From NCBI GenBank assembly GCA_943329665.2, contig CALQEU020000006.1, forward strand, positions 62,001 to 126,000: a stretch of 64,000 nucleotides of DNA, written 5' to 3'. Source of the DNA: JAJTFW01 sp903922455. Lineage in GTDB: Bacteria > Bacteroidota > Bacteroidia > AKYH767-A > OLB10. Positions within the stretch are counted from its first letter, which is position 1, and each line of letters opens with the position of its first letter. The notes under the pieces are model-generated. The model saw only the letters and a list, made by a program, of their open reading frames with translations, ran no database searches and was not told the origin of the DNA. This document shows, piece by piece, positions 15,350 through 23,377 of the stretch. Position numbers and translations under genes: made by a program.

Positions 15350-16891
15350 ATGAAAAAACAACTATTCTCTATTGCCACTGTTCTCACTGTATTATTCAGT
15401 GCTTGTAACAAGCATGAAGAAACAAACCATGTTCAACAAGAAGTCGTTCTCGTTGAGAAAGCAAATCCCGAAGCTGTCCCTCAAGGGAATTCGTTAGATA
15501 AATTAAAATTGGATCAAATCATTATTTCCAAACTGGAATCAAATAACGAATTTCATTGGGAAAATGTAGATATGAAAACGCTTTGGAGTGCTATCGTAGA
15601 GAGTGATCAGAGTGTCGCTATCGGTTACCAACCTGCAGATGCAGGCGATATCAGTTCAAAAATTCATACGGTGAATGTTCAAGCAGGAGCCTATAAAAAA
15701 GTTCATGATGAATTGAAAAAGTTTATTTTGGAAGAGCTAAATGAAACAGCAGGCGCATCTGTTCAATGGAATGATATTCTTATTGAAGATGATCCGATTC
15801 TTCCCATCTTAACACTTCGACTAACGGATAAAACCATACTCACCAAACTTAGAAATTTGCAAAATGTACGTTATCTAGAGCCCATGGATTATTGGCCGAA
15901 TGATTTGAATCGTGCAGGATCTGGTTGTGATGGATCTACGTATGCTTTAAGCAGCATCGATTGGACAACAGTAACTCCCGGTGCTTTAGTGCCATGGAAT
16001 TTTAATAATCAAAATATTCCTACTGCCTGGAATGTGAGTCAAGGAGCAGGAATCACTATCGGTGTTATTGATGCGGGGTTAAGCACTTCTCAATCGCTTT
16101 TAGGTTCTCTATTTAACAACGGTGATTCGAATGTGGGTCGAGCGGTTTCTACAGATTATACCTTAGGAACTAGTGCATATAATTCTTGCACACATGGAAC
16201 TAGCATGTGTGGCTTGGCTGCTGGTCCAAGGAATAATCAGAATGCTACCACCGGCGTAGCGTATAAAAGTGGTTTGCATTTTATCCGTGCTGCCAATGAT
16301 GTGGTGTTAGATGCCTCCTCGGAGAAAACAGCAACTAAAAATGCATTTATTAAAATGGGTAATCGATCTGATGTGCGAATTATTTCCTTAAGCATGGGTA
16401 CTCCATTCGGTAGTGGCGTGTTAAAGGATGGTGCTGATTATGCAAATAATTTAGGTAAAACTATTTTTGCTGCTGCAGGAACTTCTTATAATTTGACCAG
16501 TTGGTGGGGAGTAATTTATCCTGCTGCCTACAGTGCTTGCATTGCCGTTACCGGGGTGAAGGAAAATGGAAGTAAGTGCGCTTCTTGTCATGATGGAAGT
16601 CAAGTATTGTACACCATTACGATGGAAAGAAATACCAATAGCAGCCGCAACTCTTTAAGCCTTCCTGCTTCCGGAACTGCTCCTACATATATTGGCGGAA
16701 GCTCCTGTGCAACTGCAACTGCTGCTGGAATAGCAGCGTTGGTATTAAGTACAAAGCCAAACATGAGCAAAGCGCAATTGATGACTTGTTTAACCAATAC
16801 CGCACAATTTTATCCTGTTAAAAATAGCACAAAAGGCTATGGCAATCTGAATGCGTCAGCAGCTGTAAATTACGCTATAGCGAATTATTAA
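15350..16891 (+). CDS. S8 subtilisin-like serine protease, lipoprotein
   Basis: 513 residues. The type II signal peptide ends at Cys-19 (LTVLFSAC), so the enzyme is probably membrane-anchored outside the cytoplasm. After a propeptide-like region of some 170 residues, the subtilase domain shows its triad: Asp in GVIDAGLS (about 239), His in CTHGTSMCG (about 282) and Ser in GGSSCATATAAG (about 452). The Ser block departs from the usual GTSxAxPxxAG: it lacks the Pro and carries an extra Cys. Several Cys pairs near the active sites suggest disulphides. No T9SS domain follows; the protein ends in a subtilase helix. The substrate is unknown. Confidence 0.9.
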   Translation: MKKQLFSIATVLTVLFSACNKHEETNHVQQEVVLVEKANPEAVPQGNSLDKLKLDQIIISKLESNNEFHWENVDMKTLWSAIVESDQSVAIGYQPADAGDISSKIHTVNVQAGAYKKVHDELKKFILEELNETAGASVQWNDILIEDDPILPILTLRLTDKTILTKLRNLQNVRYLEPMDYWPNDLNRAGSGCDGSTYALSSIDWTTVTPGALVPWNFNNQNIPTAWNVSQGAGITIGVIDAGLSTSQSLLGSLFNNGDSNVGRAVSTDYTLGTSAYNSCTHGTSMCGLAAGPRNNQNATTGVAYKSGLHFIRAANDVVLDASSEKTATKNAFIKMGNRSDVRIISLSMGTPFGSGVLKDGADYANNLGKTIFAAAGTSYNLTSWWGVIYPAAYSACIAVTGVKENGSKCASCHDGSQVLYTITMERNTNSSRNSLSLPASGTAPTYIGGSSCATATAAGIAALVLSTKPNMSKAQLMTCLTNTAQFYPVKNSTKGYGNLNASAAVNYAIANY

Positions 16892-16933
16892 GTTCATCTG
16901 GAGTAAAGATAATTTATAAGTTTGTTTTAATAA

Positions 16934-17392
16934 ATGCTAAATGGTGTATTCATTCGAGAATTTACTAAAGAAGATAAAAGCAATGTTCTTGACTTATTCC
17001 GAATGAATACCCCTGCTTTTTTTTCGCCTGAAGAAGAAAAAGATTTAATTTTTTATTTGGAGAATGAAATAGAAAAATACTATGTGGTGCTACTCGATGG
17101 AAAAATAGCCGGATGTGGTGGAATAAATTTTAAGGAGAACGGCGCGGTCGGATTGTTAAGTTGGGATTTTTTGCATCCTCATTATCAACGCATGGGAGTG
17201 GGAACTGTTTTGTTGCATCATCGAATTGATATTTTAAAGTCTATGTCAGCTGTAAAAAAAATAAGAGTTCGTACATCACAACATGCTTATACTTTTTATG
17301 AAAAAGGAGGATTTAAAGTCGTCGAAAAATTAAAGGATTATTGGGCTGATGGGTTTGATCTCTACTTGATGGAATTTAACGCTAAAGAATAA
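16934..17392 (+). CDS. GNAT family N-acetyltransferase
   Basis: 152 residues. The GNAT fold is recognised from FIREFTKEDKSNVLDLF at the start, YVVLLDGKIAGCGGINF as strands 2-4, and the acetyl-CoA-binding motif A HPHYQRMGVGTVLLHHRI (about residues 80-97, with the R-M-G-V-G turn), followed by TSQHAYTFYEKGGFKVV. The acceptor cannot be told from sequence. A TAAGTTTG box (16917-16924) precedes the ATG by 9 nt but lacks a clear -33 box. Confidence 0.85.
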   Translation: MLNGVFIREFTKEDKSNVLDLFRMNTPAFFSPEEEKDLIFYLENEIEKYYVVLLDGKIAGCGGINFKENGAVGLLSWDFLHPHYQRMGVGTVLLHHRIDILKSMSAVKKIRVRTSQHAYTFYEKGGFKVVEKLKDYWADGFDLYLMEFNAKE

Positions 17393-17743
17393 TTTACTCT
17401 TTATTTTTAATGTTTATCTAAGTTCAATCAGCCTTAGCAAAAAAATAGCGAGAAAAAATGTATGTGAAACTTTGCGACTTCGCGCCTTTTTAACCTGAGC
17501 TTGCCGAGGGTTGCGAGAAAAATTAGCGAAGAAAAACAGTCGAAGAGAAATGCATGATTCGTATACGATAATTTATAGCAAGCATATTGTTCCAGCCTCT
17601 CCCTCTGCATAGAAGAGGGAATTGAATAATTATTATTAGATAAAATTTGGATTTAATCATTGAAAAACTTTGCGAGAAACATTATCGAGAAAATTTGGTG
17701 CCAATTAATCAGTGATTGATGGAATATAACGTTGACAAATAAA
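17393..17743. repeat. spacer with TTGCGAG words and a REP-like element
   Basis: No gene is supported in these 351 bp. They contain TTGCGAGAAAAATTAGCGA (17511-17529), closely matched at 33483-33501, and a looser copy at 17669-17693. CCTGAGCTTGCCGAGGG (17494-17510) is, with two changes, the reverse complement of the CCTTCGACAAGCTCAGG stretch in the 11.5-kb repeats. Confidence 0.65.
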
Positions 17744-18847
17744 TTATCGATTCTTCATGACATTTATAAAAACATCTTCATACTGATCTGTAATTTTTTG
17801 CCAATTATATTCTCTTTTTATTTTCTCGAGTTGGGTGTGAATGTATAATGTTCTTGTTGATTCTAACTTGTCTTTGTTTCCCCAAAGTGTTGCTATTGCC
17901 GCTGCTGAATTAAAATACCACGCTTGATCACCCAACACATCGCGGTTAAATAAATTGTCATGTGAAATTATATATGCACTAGAAGCCATTGCTTCTAACA
18001 AAGAGGGATTAGTACCACCCACTGAATGTCCGTGAAAATAATATCTGCCGAAATAACGAAGATTATTTAAATGATCTTGATTGTAGATACCACCCATGAA
18101 TCGAATGTGACCGCTTGATTTATATTTCACTTTCAAGTATTCACCATAAGGTGTTTGATGTTTTCCAATTACTAAGAAAGGTGTTTTTTCGCCCGATAAA
18201 ACAATTCCATCTAAAGTGATTTCAATATTATTTTCTTTTTCTAATCGAGCTACTAATAAATCATATTGCTTAGCTTCCACACCATACGTCGCGAGCACAG
18301 TTTCGTTTGGTGAAGAGAATACCTCAGCTCCATATGCAATAAAAGTAGAATCGAGATCATATTCACGTTGTAAATAATTTTTGATTTCACCATTGTCGCT
18401 AATCAAGTGATCGCTATAGCGAGCACCCAATGACTCAAACCATTTAGCCAATTTCTTAACCAGTTCGTTCCATTTGTCTCGCTTCCATTCTAAACCATCC
18501 ATATTGGTAACTAAAATGCTTTTTCCTTTTCGTAAAAATGGAAAAAATACAGAAGCGGTGGTATATCCCAACACCAATAAAATATCACACTCCGATTTTA
18601 TCGCATGTCGCATGCAGTTGTAATCATAAATAAAATTTCCAATGGCTCCTATTATCTTTTCGGGATTCCATTGCTTGATAATTTTTACGCCATGAAATTC
18701 ATCTTTATCATAATCATGGTAATCGGGACTATAGACGCTTACCTCATGTCCTGCTTTCACAAGTAACACCGCTAAATTTTCCGCGCATTGCTCAAACCCT
18801 CCATAATTATTAGGAATTCCTCTAGTACCCGTAATCGCAATACGCAT
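17744..18847 (-). CDS. GT4-type glycosyltransferase with DUF1972 domain
   Basis: 367 residues, soluble. The N-terminal half is the DUF1972 domain of rhamnosyl-/glycosyltransferases involved in surface polysaccharides: RIAITGTRGIPNNYGGFEQCAENLA at the start (glycine-rich loop plus YGGFE), then HEVSVYSP and ILLVLGYTTASVFFPFLR. The C-terminal half is the GT-B nucleotide-sugar domain with RYYFHGHSVGGTNPSLLEAMASS near residue 275, whose GTNPSLLEAM helix binds the donor. The gene stands alone in the opposite direction to its neighbours. Sugar and acceptor are unknown. Confidence 0.9.
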   Translation of the reverse strand: MRIAITGTRGIPNNYGGFEQCAENLAVLLVKAGHEVSVYSPDYHDYDKDEFHGVKIIKQWNPEKIIGAIGNFIYDYNCMRHAIKSECDILLVLGYTTASVFFPFLRKGKSILVTNMDGLEWKRDKWNELVKKLAKWFESLGARYSDHLISDNGEIKNYLQREYDLDSTFIAYGAEVFSSPNETVLATYGVEAKQYDLLVARLEKENNIEITLDGIVLSGEKTPFLVIGKHQTPYGEYLKVKYKSSGHIRFMGGIYNQDHLNNLRYFGRYYFHGHSVGGTNPSLLEAMASSAYIISHDNLFNRDVLGDQAWYFNSAAAIATLWGNKDKLESTRTLYIHTQLEKIKREYNWQKITDQYEDVFINVMKNR

Positions 18848-18878
18848 GAATTATTATTTTAACTTAATTATTATTCGA

Positions 18879-18926
18879 TTCTAGCTTCTAGCTTTTAAAT
18901 CTAGCATCTAACATCTAACATCTAAT
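18879..18926. repeat. CTAGC/CTAAC word repeat
   Basis: Consecutive CTAGC, CTAAC and ATCTAAC words fill most of this short spacer, for example CTAGCATCTAACATCTAAC. It belongs to the same family as 10581-10620 and 19457-19500. Confidence 0.6.
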
Positions 18927-18958
18927 CGCGAAGCTTTTCTTGTTAAATTCCTAAATAA

Positions 18959-19210
18959 TTACCTCAATGTCATTATTTCAATTTTCATATACGGATAGTA
19001 AGGCAGAGTTGAAAGTTTTTTGTCTGCGTCTGATTTGTCGCTAGCCATTAGTATCAAGTAAATTCCCACAGTGTCACCTTTTATATAGGAAGCCAAAAGT
19101 GTTCCATTGTCCTCCCATTCTTTTATTATTTCTTGTTCCTTCGACAATAATTTCACTCTTGTTTCATCATCTATTCCTTGTAAAAGAATATCAATCATGT
19201 ATTTCTTCAT
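18959..19210 (-). CDS. small protein, muconolactone isomerase/YciI-like ferredoxin fold
   Basis: 83 residues, cytoplasmic. A beta-alpha-beta-beta pattern is visible: KKYMIDILLQ, a helix RVKLLSKEQEIIKEWEDNG, TLLASYIKGDTVGIYLILMAS, a second helix DADKKLSTLP, and a last strand YYPYMKIEIMTL. The LP-x-x-PYM-x-IE-x-x-xL ending is typical of muconolactone delta-isomerase-like dimeric alpha/beta-barrel proteins, which bind small hydrophobic ligands. The classical beta-ketoadipate role is not supported by context. Function unknown. Confidence 0.65.
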   Translation of the reverse strand: MKKYMIDILLQGIDDETRVKLLSKEQEIIKEWEDNGTLLASYIKGDTVGIYLILMASDKSDADKKLSTLPYYPYMKIEIMTLR

Positions 19211-19456
19211 TGTTCTTTTTTTATTTGTTTACTCTATTCGGCTTTCTGTTTTCCCCGTTGTTTTATTTTTTCAAAGTTAATTTTTTATGCGTTCGTTTTT
19301 TTGCAGAAATACTAAGCTTTGCAATATCGCCTTTACAGCGAAATTTGTCCCTTTTCTACTTCTCTCTCGAACGGTGACTTAATAAATTTTATGTCTTTTA
19401 ATATTAGCATATTTCAGTCAGTTCGTTAGTTGTTGCTGGTCGTCATAGCATGAGGC

Positions 19457-19500
19457 ATAACATCTAACCTCAAACCTATAACATCCAGCATCTAACCTCT
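19457..19500. repeat. CATCTAACC word repeat overlapping the thiL stop
   Basis: ACATCTAACC, ACATCCAGC and CATCTAACCTCTAAACG follow one another. The last word supplies the final Arg-Gly codons and stop of thiL, so the repeat runs into coding DNA. The rest of the spacer back to 19211 is T-rich on the plus strand and shows no gene. Confidence 0.55.
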
Positions 19501-20535
19501 AAACGCATCCCACCCTTGCGCCTTCAACTCATGCACATTTTGTTGGCGATCTACAAAACGATACCCTGCTTCTGGCGCCGTCATATGACCAATGATGCTA
19601 ATTTCTGCTCTATCTTTTATTTTTTCATACTCTGCAAGCGATAAGGTGAAAAGTAATTCATAATCTTCACCACCATTTAGTGCAGCCACCGTTGGGTCCA
19701 ATCCTAGTTCTCTTCCCAACTCTGAAGTTAAATGATCAATCGGAATTTTTTCTTCATAAATCTGACAACCTGTTTTAGATTGTGTACAGATGTGCATCAA
19801 CTCCGAAGCAAGTCCATCAGAGATGTCGATCATACTGCTTGGTTTTATAAACCAAGTTTCGAAGCGTTGAATGATATCTAAACGAGCTTCCGGTTTTAAT
19901 TGTCGCTCTAACAAATAATCGTACCCTTTTAATTCGGGCTGAGCAACCGGGTTTTCTAAAAATATTTTTTTCTCGCGATTTAATAATTGTAATCCCATAT
20001 AGGCTGCACCTAAATCACCAGTCACACAAATTAAATCATTTTCCTTAGCTCCTTCTCTGTAAATTAATGCTTCTTCTTTCGCATGCCCAATGGCAGTAAT
20101 GCTAATGACTAATCCGCTTTTTGATGAGCAGGTATCTCCTCCTACTAAATCAACTCCGTATCTTTCACACGCTAATTTAATTCCTAACATCAACTCTTCT
20201 ACCGCTTCTAATGAAAAGCGATTCGATAACGCTAAGCCGCATACAATTTGTGTAGGAATAGCATTCATCGCGCAGATATCGCTGATATTTACAACCACCG
20301 CTTTGTATCCCAAATGTTTTAATGGCGAATAGGTTAAATCAAAGTGAACTCCTTCCAACAGCATGTCGGTAGTAATTACCGTTCTTCCAAGTCCGTTGTC
20401 AATCACAGCGGCATCGTCTCCAATTCCTCTTAAACTTCCTGGATTTTGAAGTGTAATACTTTGTTTTATATGATTGATGAGTCCGAATTCACCCAAAGTC
20501 TCTAATTCGGTTCTGTTGTCTTTATTCTCAAACAT
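19492..20535 (-). CDS. thiL: thiamine-monophosphate kinase
   Basis: 347 residues from the ATG at 20535; an in-frame ATG at 20562 lies upstream of the -7 box and is unlikely, whereas MFENKDNRTEL is the normal start of Bacteroidota ThiL. The enzyme phosphorylates thiamine monophosphate to the diphosphate cofactor. The AIRS-fold landmarks are present: LGEFGLINHI, RGIGDDAAVID (Mg-ATP binding), TTDMLLEGVHFDL, VVNISDICAMNA, DLVGGDTCSSKSGLVISITAIG, VTGDLGAAYMGLQLL and SSMIDISDGLASELMHI, with LNGGEDYELLFTL near the end. Length is normal. No other thiamine gene lies nearby. Confidence 0.95.
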   Translation of the reverse strand: MFENKDNRTELETLGEFGLINHIKQSITLQNPGSLRGIGDDAAVIDNGLGRTVITTDMLLEGVHFDLTYSPLKHLGYKAVVVNISDICAMNAIPTQIVCGLALSNRFSLEAVEELMLGIKLACERYGVDLVGGDTCSSKSGLVISITAIGHAKEEALIYREGAKENDLICVTGDLGAAYMGLQLLNREKKIFLENPVAQPELKGYDYLLERQLKPEARLDIIQRFETWFIKPSSMIDISDGLASELMHICTQSKTGCQIYEEKIPIDHLTSELGRELGLDPTVAALNGGEDYELLFTLSLAEYEKIKDRAEISIIGHMTAPEAGYRFVDRQQNVHELKAQGWDAFRG

Positions 20536-20539
20536 AGTG

Positions 20540-20547
20540 CAAAGATA
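20540..20547 (-). promoter_or_regulatory. -7 element of thiL (leaderless type)
   Basis: On the minus strand TATCTTTG, perfect for TAnnTTTG, ends 4 nt before the ATG at 20535. No clear -33 box is present. Confidence 0.45.
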
Positions 20548-20713
20548 GTTTCTAAAAATCATCTTGTACGAATAAGATACTTCTGTCTATCTGATATACT
20601 AATGCAGATGGATTGACAGGGAATAAATGTTTTTTCTGGATGTGAATAATAATAAATTGTTAAATCGAATATTTCTTAACATTTATTTTACTTTAGCACC
20701 TCAATTCTATATT

Positions 20714-21358
20714 ATGTCATCATTTGGATTCTTAAAGTATTTCGTTCCCCAAGATCGAAAATTCTTCCCCCTTTTTGATAAGGCGGTTACTAATTTGCAT
20801 GAGTGCGGACAAGCTATCTATCAGCTTGTTATATGCGAAAAGTCGGAGCGACCGCGCTGGTTTAGAAAGATTGAACAACTGGAACATGTTGGTGATGAAA
20901 TCACCCATGAGATCTTTTTGGAGTTGGGCCGTAATTTTATTACACCTTTCGATCGGGAAGATATTCATCGATTGGTGACCTCTTTTGATGATGTAGTTGA
21001 TTTTATTCATGGATCTGCAAAGCGTATGGAACTTTATAAAATTGAAGAATACGATAGCGACATGATTAAATTATCTGAATTGATTCAACAAAGCACTCAA
21101 GAGCTAAAGTCGGCGGTGTTGGAATTGAAGAATATGGATCGGATGCGCGATATCACTGCTTCTCTTGTTCGAATCAATAGCATCGAGAATCATGCGGACG
21201 ATATTTTTGATCATGCTGTAGCCGGACTTTTTGCCAATGAAAAAGACGCGATTAAAATTATTATGAAGAAAGAAATATTACATGGTCTCGAAACCGCTAC
21301 AGACAAGTGCGAAGATGCAGCCAATGTAATTGAATCCATCATCATTAAGATGGCATAA
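20714..21358 (+). CDS. DUF47 (PhoU-like) regulator of phosphate transport
   Basis: 214 residues from the ATG at 20714; an in-frame ATG at 20627 would add 29 residues lying in the AT-rich leader, while MSSFGFLKYFVPQDRKFFPLF is the usual DUF47 start. The protein is all-helical and PhoU-like: LEHVGDEITHEIFLEL, FITPFDREDIHRLVTSFDDVVDFIHG and MIKLSELIQQSTQELK cover the paired three-helix bundles, with acidic metal-binding motifs (E-x-x-x-D). It is encoded 8 bp before the PiT transporter, a conserved pair in which DUF47 is thought to regulate phosphate uptake. Confidence 0.92.
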   Translation: MSSFGFLKYFVPQDRKFFPLFDKAVTNLHECGQAIYQLVICEKSERPRWFRKIEQLEHVGDEITHEIFLELGRNFITPFDREDIHRLVTSFDDVVDFIHGSAKRMELYKIEEYDSDMIKLSELIQQSTQELKSAVLELKNMDRMRDITASLVRINSIENHADDIFDHAVAGLFANEKDAIKIIMKKEILHGLETATDKCEDAANVIESIIIKMA

Positions 21359-21366
21359 TCAGGCGT

Positions 21367-22356
21367 ATGGAGAACATGCTCATTATTGTCATTGTTATGG
21401 CCTTGATATTTGATTTTATCAATGGCTTTCATGACGCCGCGAACTCAATCGCCACTGTTGTTTCTACACAAGTATTAAGTCCAGCCGCAGCAGTAGTATG
21501 GGCTGCAATGTTTAATTTTATTGCGTATTGGGTTTTTGAATTGAAGGTCGCTGATACTGTTGCCAAAACGGTTCGACCTGAAAACATCACGCTCATCGTC
21601 GTAATGGCAGGATTACTTGCTTCTATTTTTTGGAATTTGCTTACGTGGTGGTATGGAATTCCATCGAGTTCTTCGCATACATTGATTGGCGGATTTGCCG
21701 GAGCAGGCATTGCACACGCAGGTGGTTTCGATGCCGTTCAGTATGATAAAATAATGCCTACCGTTTATTTTATTGTGTTGGCTCCTGTGCTTGGTATGAT
21801 CATGTCTTATTTTATTTCTGTACTGACTTTGCATATTGCAAAAAATTCAAACCCATCTAAAGTAGATCGTATATTTCGTCGACTTCAATTGGTTTCTTCT
21901 GCAGCTTATTCATTGGGGCACGGAGGAAATGATGCACAAAAAGTAATGGGAATTATAGCTGCGGCAATGATTAGTCAACATTATATTGCTGATATGACTG
22001 AATTACCAGGATGGGTTCCATTGGCATGCTATACAGCCATTGCTGCTGGTACGATGATAGGAGGATGGAAAATCGTAAAAACGATGGGACAAAAAGTAAC
22101 GAAGCTTACTCCCTTCGAAGGCTTCTCCGCAGAAACAGCTGGCGCACTGACCCTATTCGGAGCACAACATTTTAAAATTCCAGTAAGTACCACACATACT
22201 ATTACAGGATCTATTGTCGGCGTAGGACTCACCAAAAGAATTTCGGCAGTACGTTGGGGTGTAACTTTGCAGTTAGTTTGGGCATGGATTCTTACGATTC
22301 CCATTTCCGCAGGGTTAGCAGGATTGTTTCTCTATATTTTGGAAGCGGTGTTGTAG
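21367..22356 (+). CDS. PiT family inorganic phosphate transporter
   Basis: 329 residues, about nine to ten membrane helices. The two inverted family signatures are present: FDFINGFHDAANSIATVVST near residue 20, and YSLGHGGNDAQKVMGIIA near residue 185, both variants of the GANDxANA motif whose Asp/Asn bind phosphate and cation. A second pair of conserved loops is IPSSSSHTLIGGFAGAG and IPVSTTHTITGSIVGVG. Phosphate is imported by cation symport. It forms an operon with DUF47. No hairpin terminator follows; the next 600 bp are repeat-rich. Confidence 0.95.
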   Translation: MENMLIIVIVMALIFDFINGFHDAANSIATVVSTQVLSPAAAVVWAAMFNFIAYWVFELKVADTVAKTVRPENITLIVVMAGLLASIFWNLLTWWYGIPSSSSHTLIGGFAGAGIAHAGGFDAVQYDKIMPTVYFIVLAPVLGMIMSYFISVLTLHIAKNSNPSKVDRIFRRLQLVSSAAYSLGHGGNDAQKVMGIIAAAMISQHYIADMTELPGWVPLACYTAIAAGTMIGGWKIVKTMGQKVTKLTPFEGFSAETAGALTLFGAQHFKIPVSTTHTITGSIVGVGLTKRISAVRWGVTLQLVWAWILTIPISAGLAGLFLYILEAVL

Positions 22357-22476
22357 GAGTTATTTTTTTTCGCAATGAATGATTGGTAAATAATAATTTT
22401 GGTCCGAATTAGATTTTCAGACAGCTTCAAGCTTCAAGGTCTTGTTGGTGTATAGTATTTGTAACATGGATAGATT

Positions 22477-22809
22477 TTTTTAACACAAAAGGCACAAGAG
22501 GATACAAAAGATCACAAGAGATTAAACTTTAGTGTACTTAGTGATCTCCAGTGTCTCTAGTGTTTAAAAGAGCGCTTCTGCACGTAATTATTTTCAAATT
22601 GAAAAATCTAACAGCCAGCAGTTCGCAGGGAAAAAATCCAGTGTTTTTAACACAAAAGGCACAAGAGGATACAAAAGATCACAAGAGATTAAACTTTAGT
22701 GTACTTAGTGATCTCCAGTGTCTCTAGTGTTTAAAAGAGCGCTTCTGCACGTAATTATTTTCAAATTGAAAAAATCTAACAGCCATCAGCTCGCAGGGAA
22801 AAAATCCAG
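22477..22809. repeat. 167-bp tandem direct repeat, two nearly identical copies
   Basis: Copy 1 spans 22477-22643 and copy 2 spans 22644-22809. They differ by one inserted A and two substitutions. The unit begins TTTTTAACACAAAAGGCAC and contains AGTGTACTTAGTGATCT, CTCTAGTGTT and a CTAACAGC-type tail. A diverged part of the same unit lies at 62899-62930. The copies carry no supported reading frame. The spacer around them (22357-22937) otherwise holds only CAGC/CTAG words up to about 22875. Confidence 0.95.
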
Positions 22810-22937
22810 CAACAATCAGTTAGTAGACAGCAGCGAAAATCCAGAAGCGAGCAGCTAGTAGCTAGCAGCCACCATAAAATGCTGATAAACAATAGGAAAG
22901 AAGCAATCCTAACCTAGAAAACATTTCCACCTTAGAA

Positions 22938-22970
22938 TTGTTCTAAATAAGCGATTTCGCCGTACCTTTG
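22938..22970 (+). promoter_or_regulatory. promoter of the SUF operon
   Basis: TTG at 22938-22940 and a perfect -7 box TACCTTTG at 22963-22970, separated by 22 bp. The leader before sufA would be about 11 nt. No obvious IscR-like or Fur-like operator is seen. Confidence 0.6.
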
Positions 22971-22987
22971 CAACAATAGAAAAAACC

Positions 22988-23314
22988 ATGATTACAGTCA
23001 CAGAAAAAGCTAAAGAAAGAGCCCTTGAATTAATGGCAAAGGAAAGCCATCCTACCGAATCTTTTATCCGCGTAGGTGTTGCTGGTGGAGGTTGCTCCGG
23101 ACTCAGTTATAGCCTTGAGTTCGATCATGAACTGAAAGCCGATGATAAACAATTTGAAGATAAAGGCGTGAAGATCGTTTGTGATAAGAAGAGTTTTCTC
23201 TACCTCGTAGGCACACAACTCGATTTCAGCGATGGTCTCAACGGAAAAGGTTTTCAATTTATCAATCCAAACGCATCCCGCACTTGCGGATGTGGTGAAT
23301 CATTTGCCGTATAA
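22988..23314 (+). CDS. sufA: A-type iron-sulfur carrier (SufA/IscA family)
   Basis: 108 residues. The three conserved Cys of A-type carriers are present: one in GGGCSGLSY near residue 36 and two in the C-terminal TCGCGESF. The core (ITVTEKAKERALELM, FIRVGVAGGG, LDFSDGLNGKGFQFINPNA) fits HesB/IscA/SufA. It ferries Fe-S clusters from the SufBCD scaffold to apo-targets. It is first in the SUF operon, 63 bp before sufB. An ErpA-type identity cannot be excluded, but position favours SufA. Confidence 0.9.
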   Translation: MITVTEKAKERALELMAKESHPTESFIRVGVAGGGCSGLSYSLEFDHELKADDKQFEDKGVKIVCDKKSFLYLVGTQLDFSDGLNGKGFQFINPNASRTCGCGESFAV

Positions 23315-23377
23315 AAGTAGAGTTCAATTAAATCTCGTATTCTCACAACCATCAGCGATCTCCCCTAAAGAAAGATT

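Noticed and set aside
19099..19377. 92-codon plus-strand frame rich in Phe/Leu
   Set aside because: Antisense to the ferredoxin-fold gene and a T-rich spacer; hydrophobicity comes from T-runs, not from a membrane protein.
22477..22809. Possible CRISPR array or transposon ends
   Set aside because: Only two 167-bp units with no unique spacers, no cas genes, no terminal inverted repeats with target duplication and no transposase.
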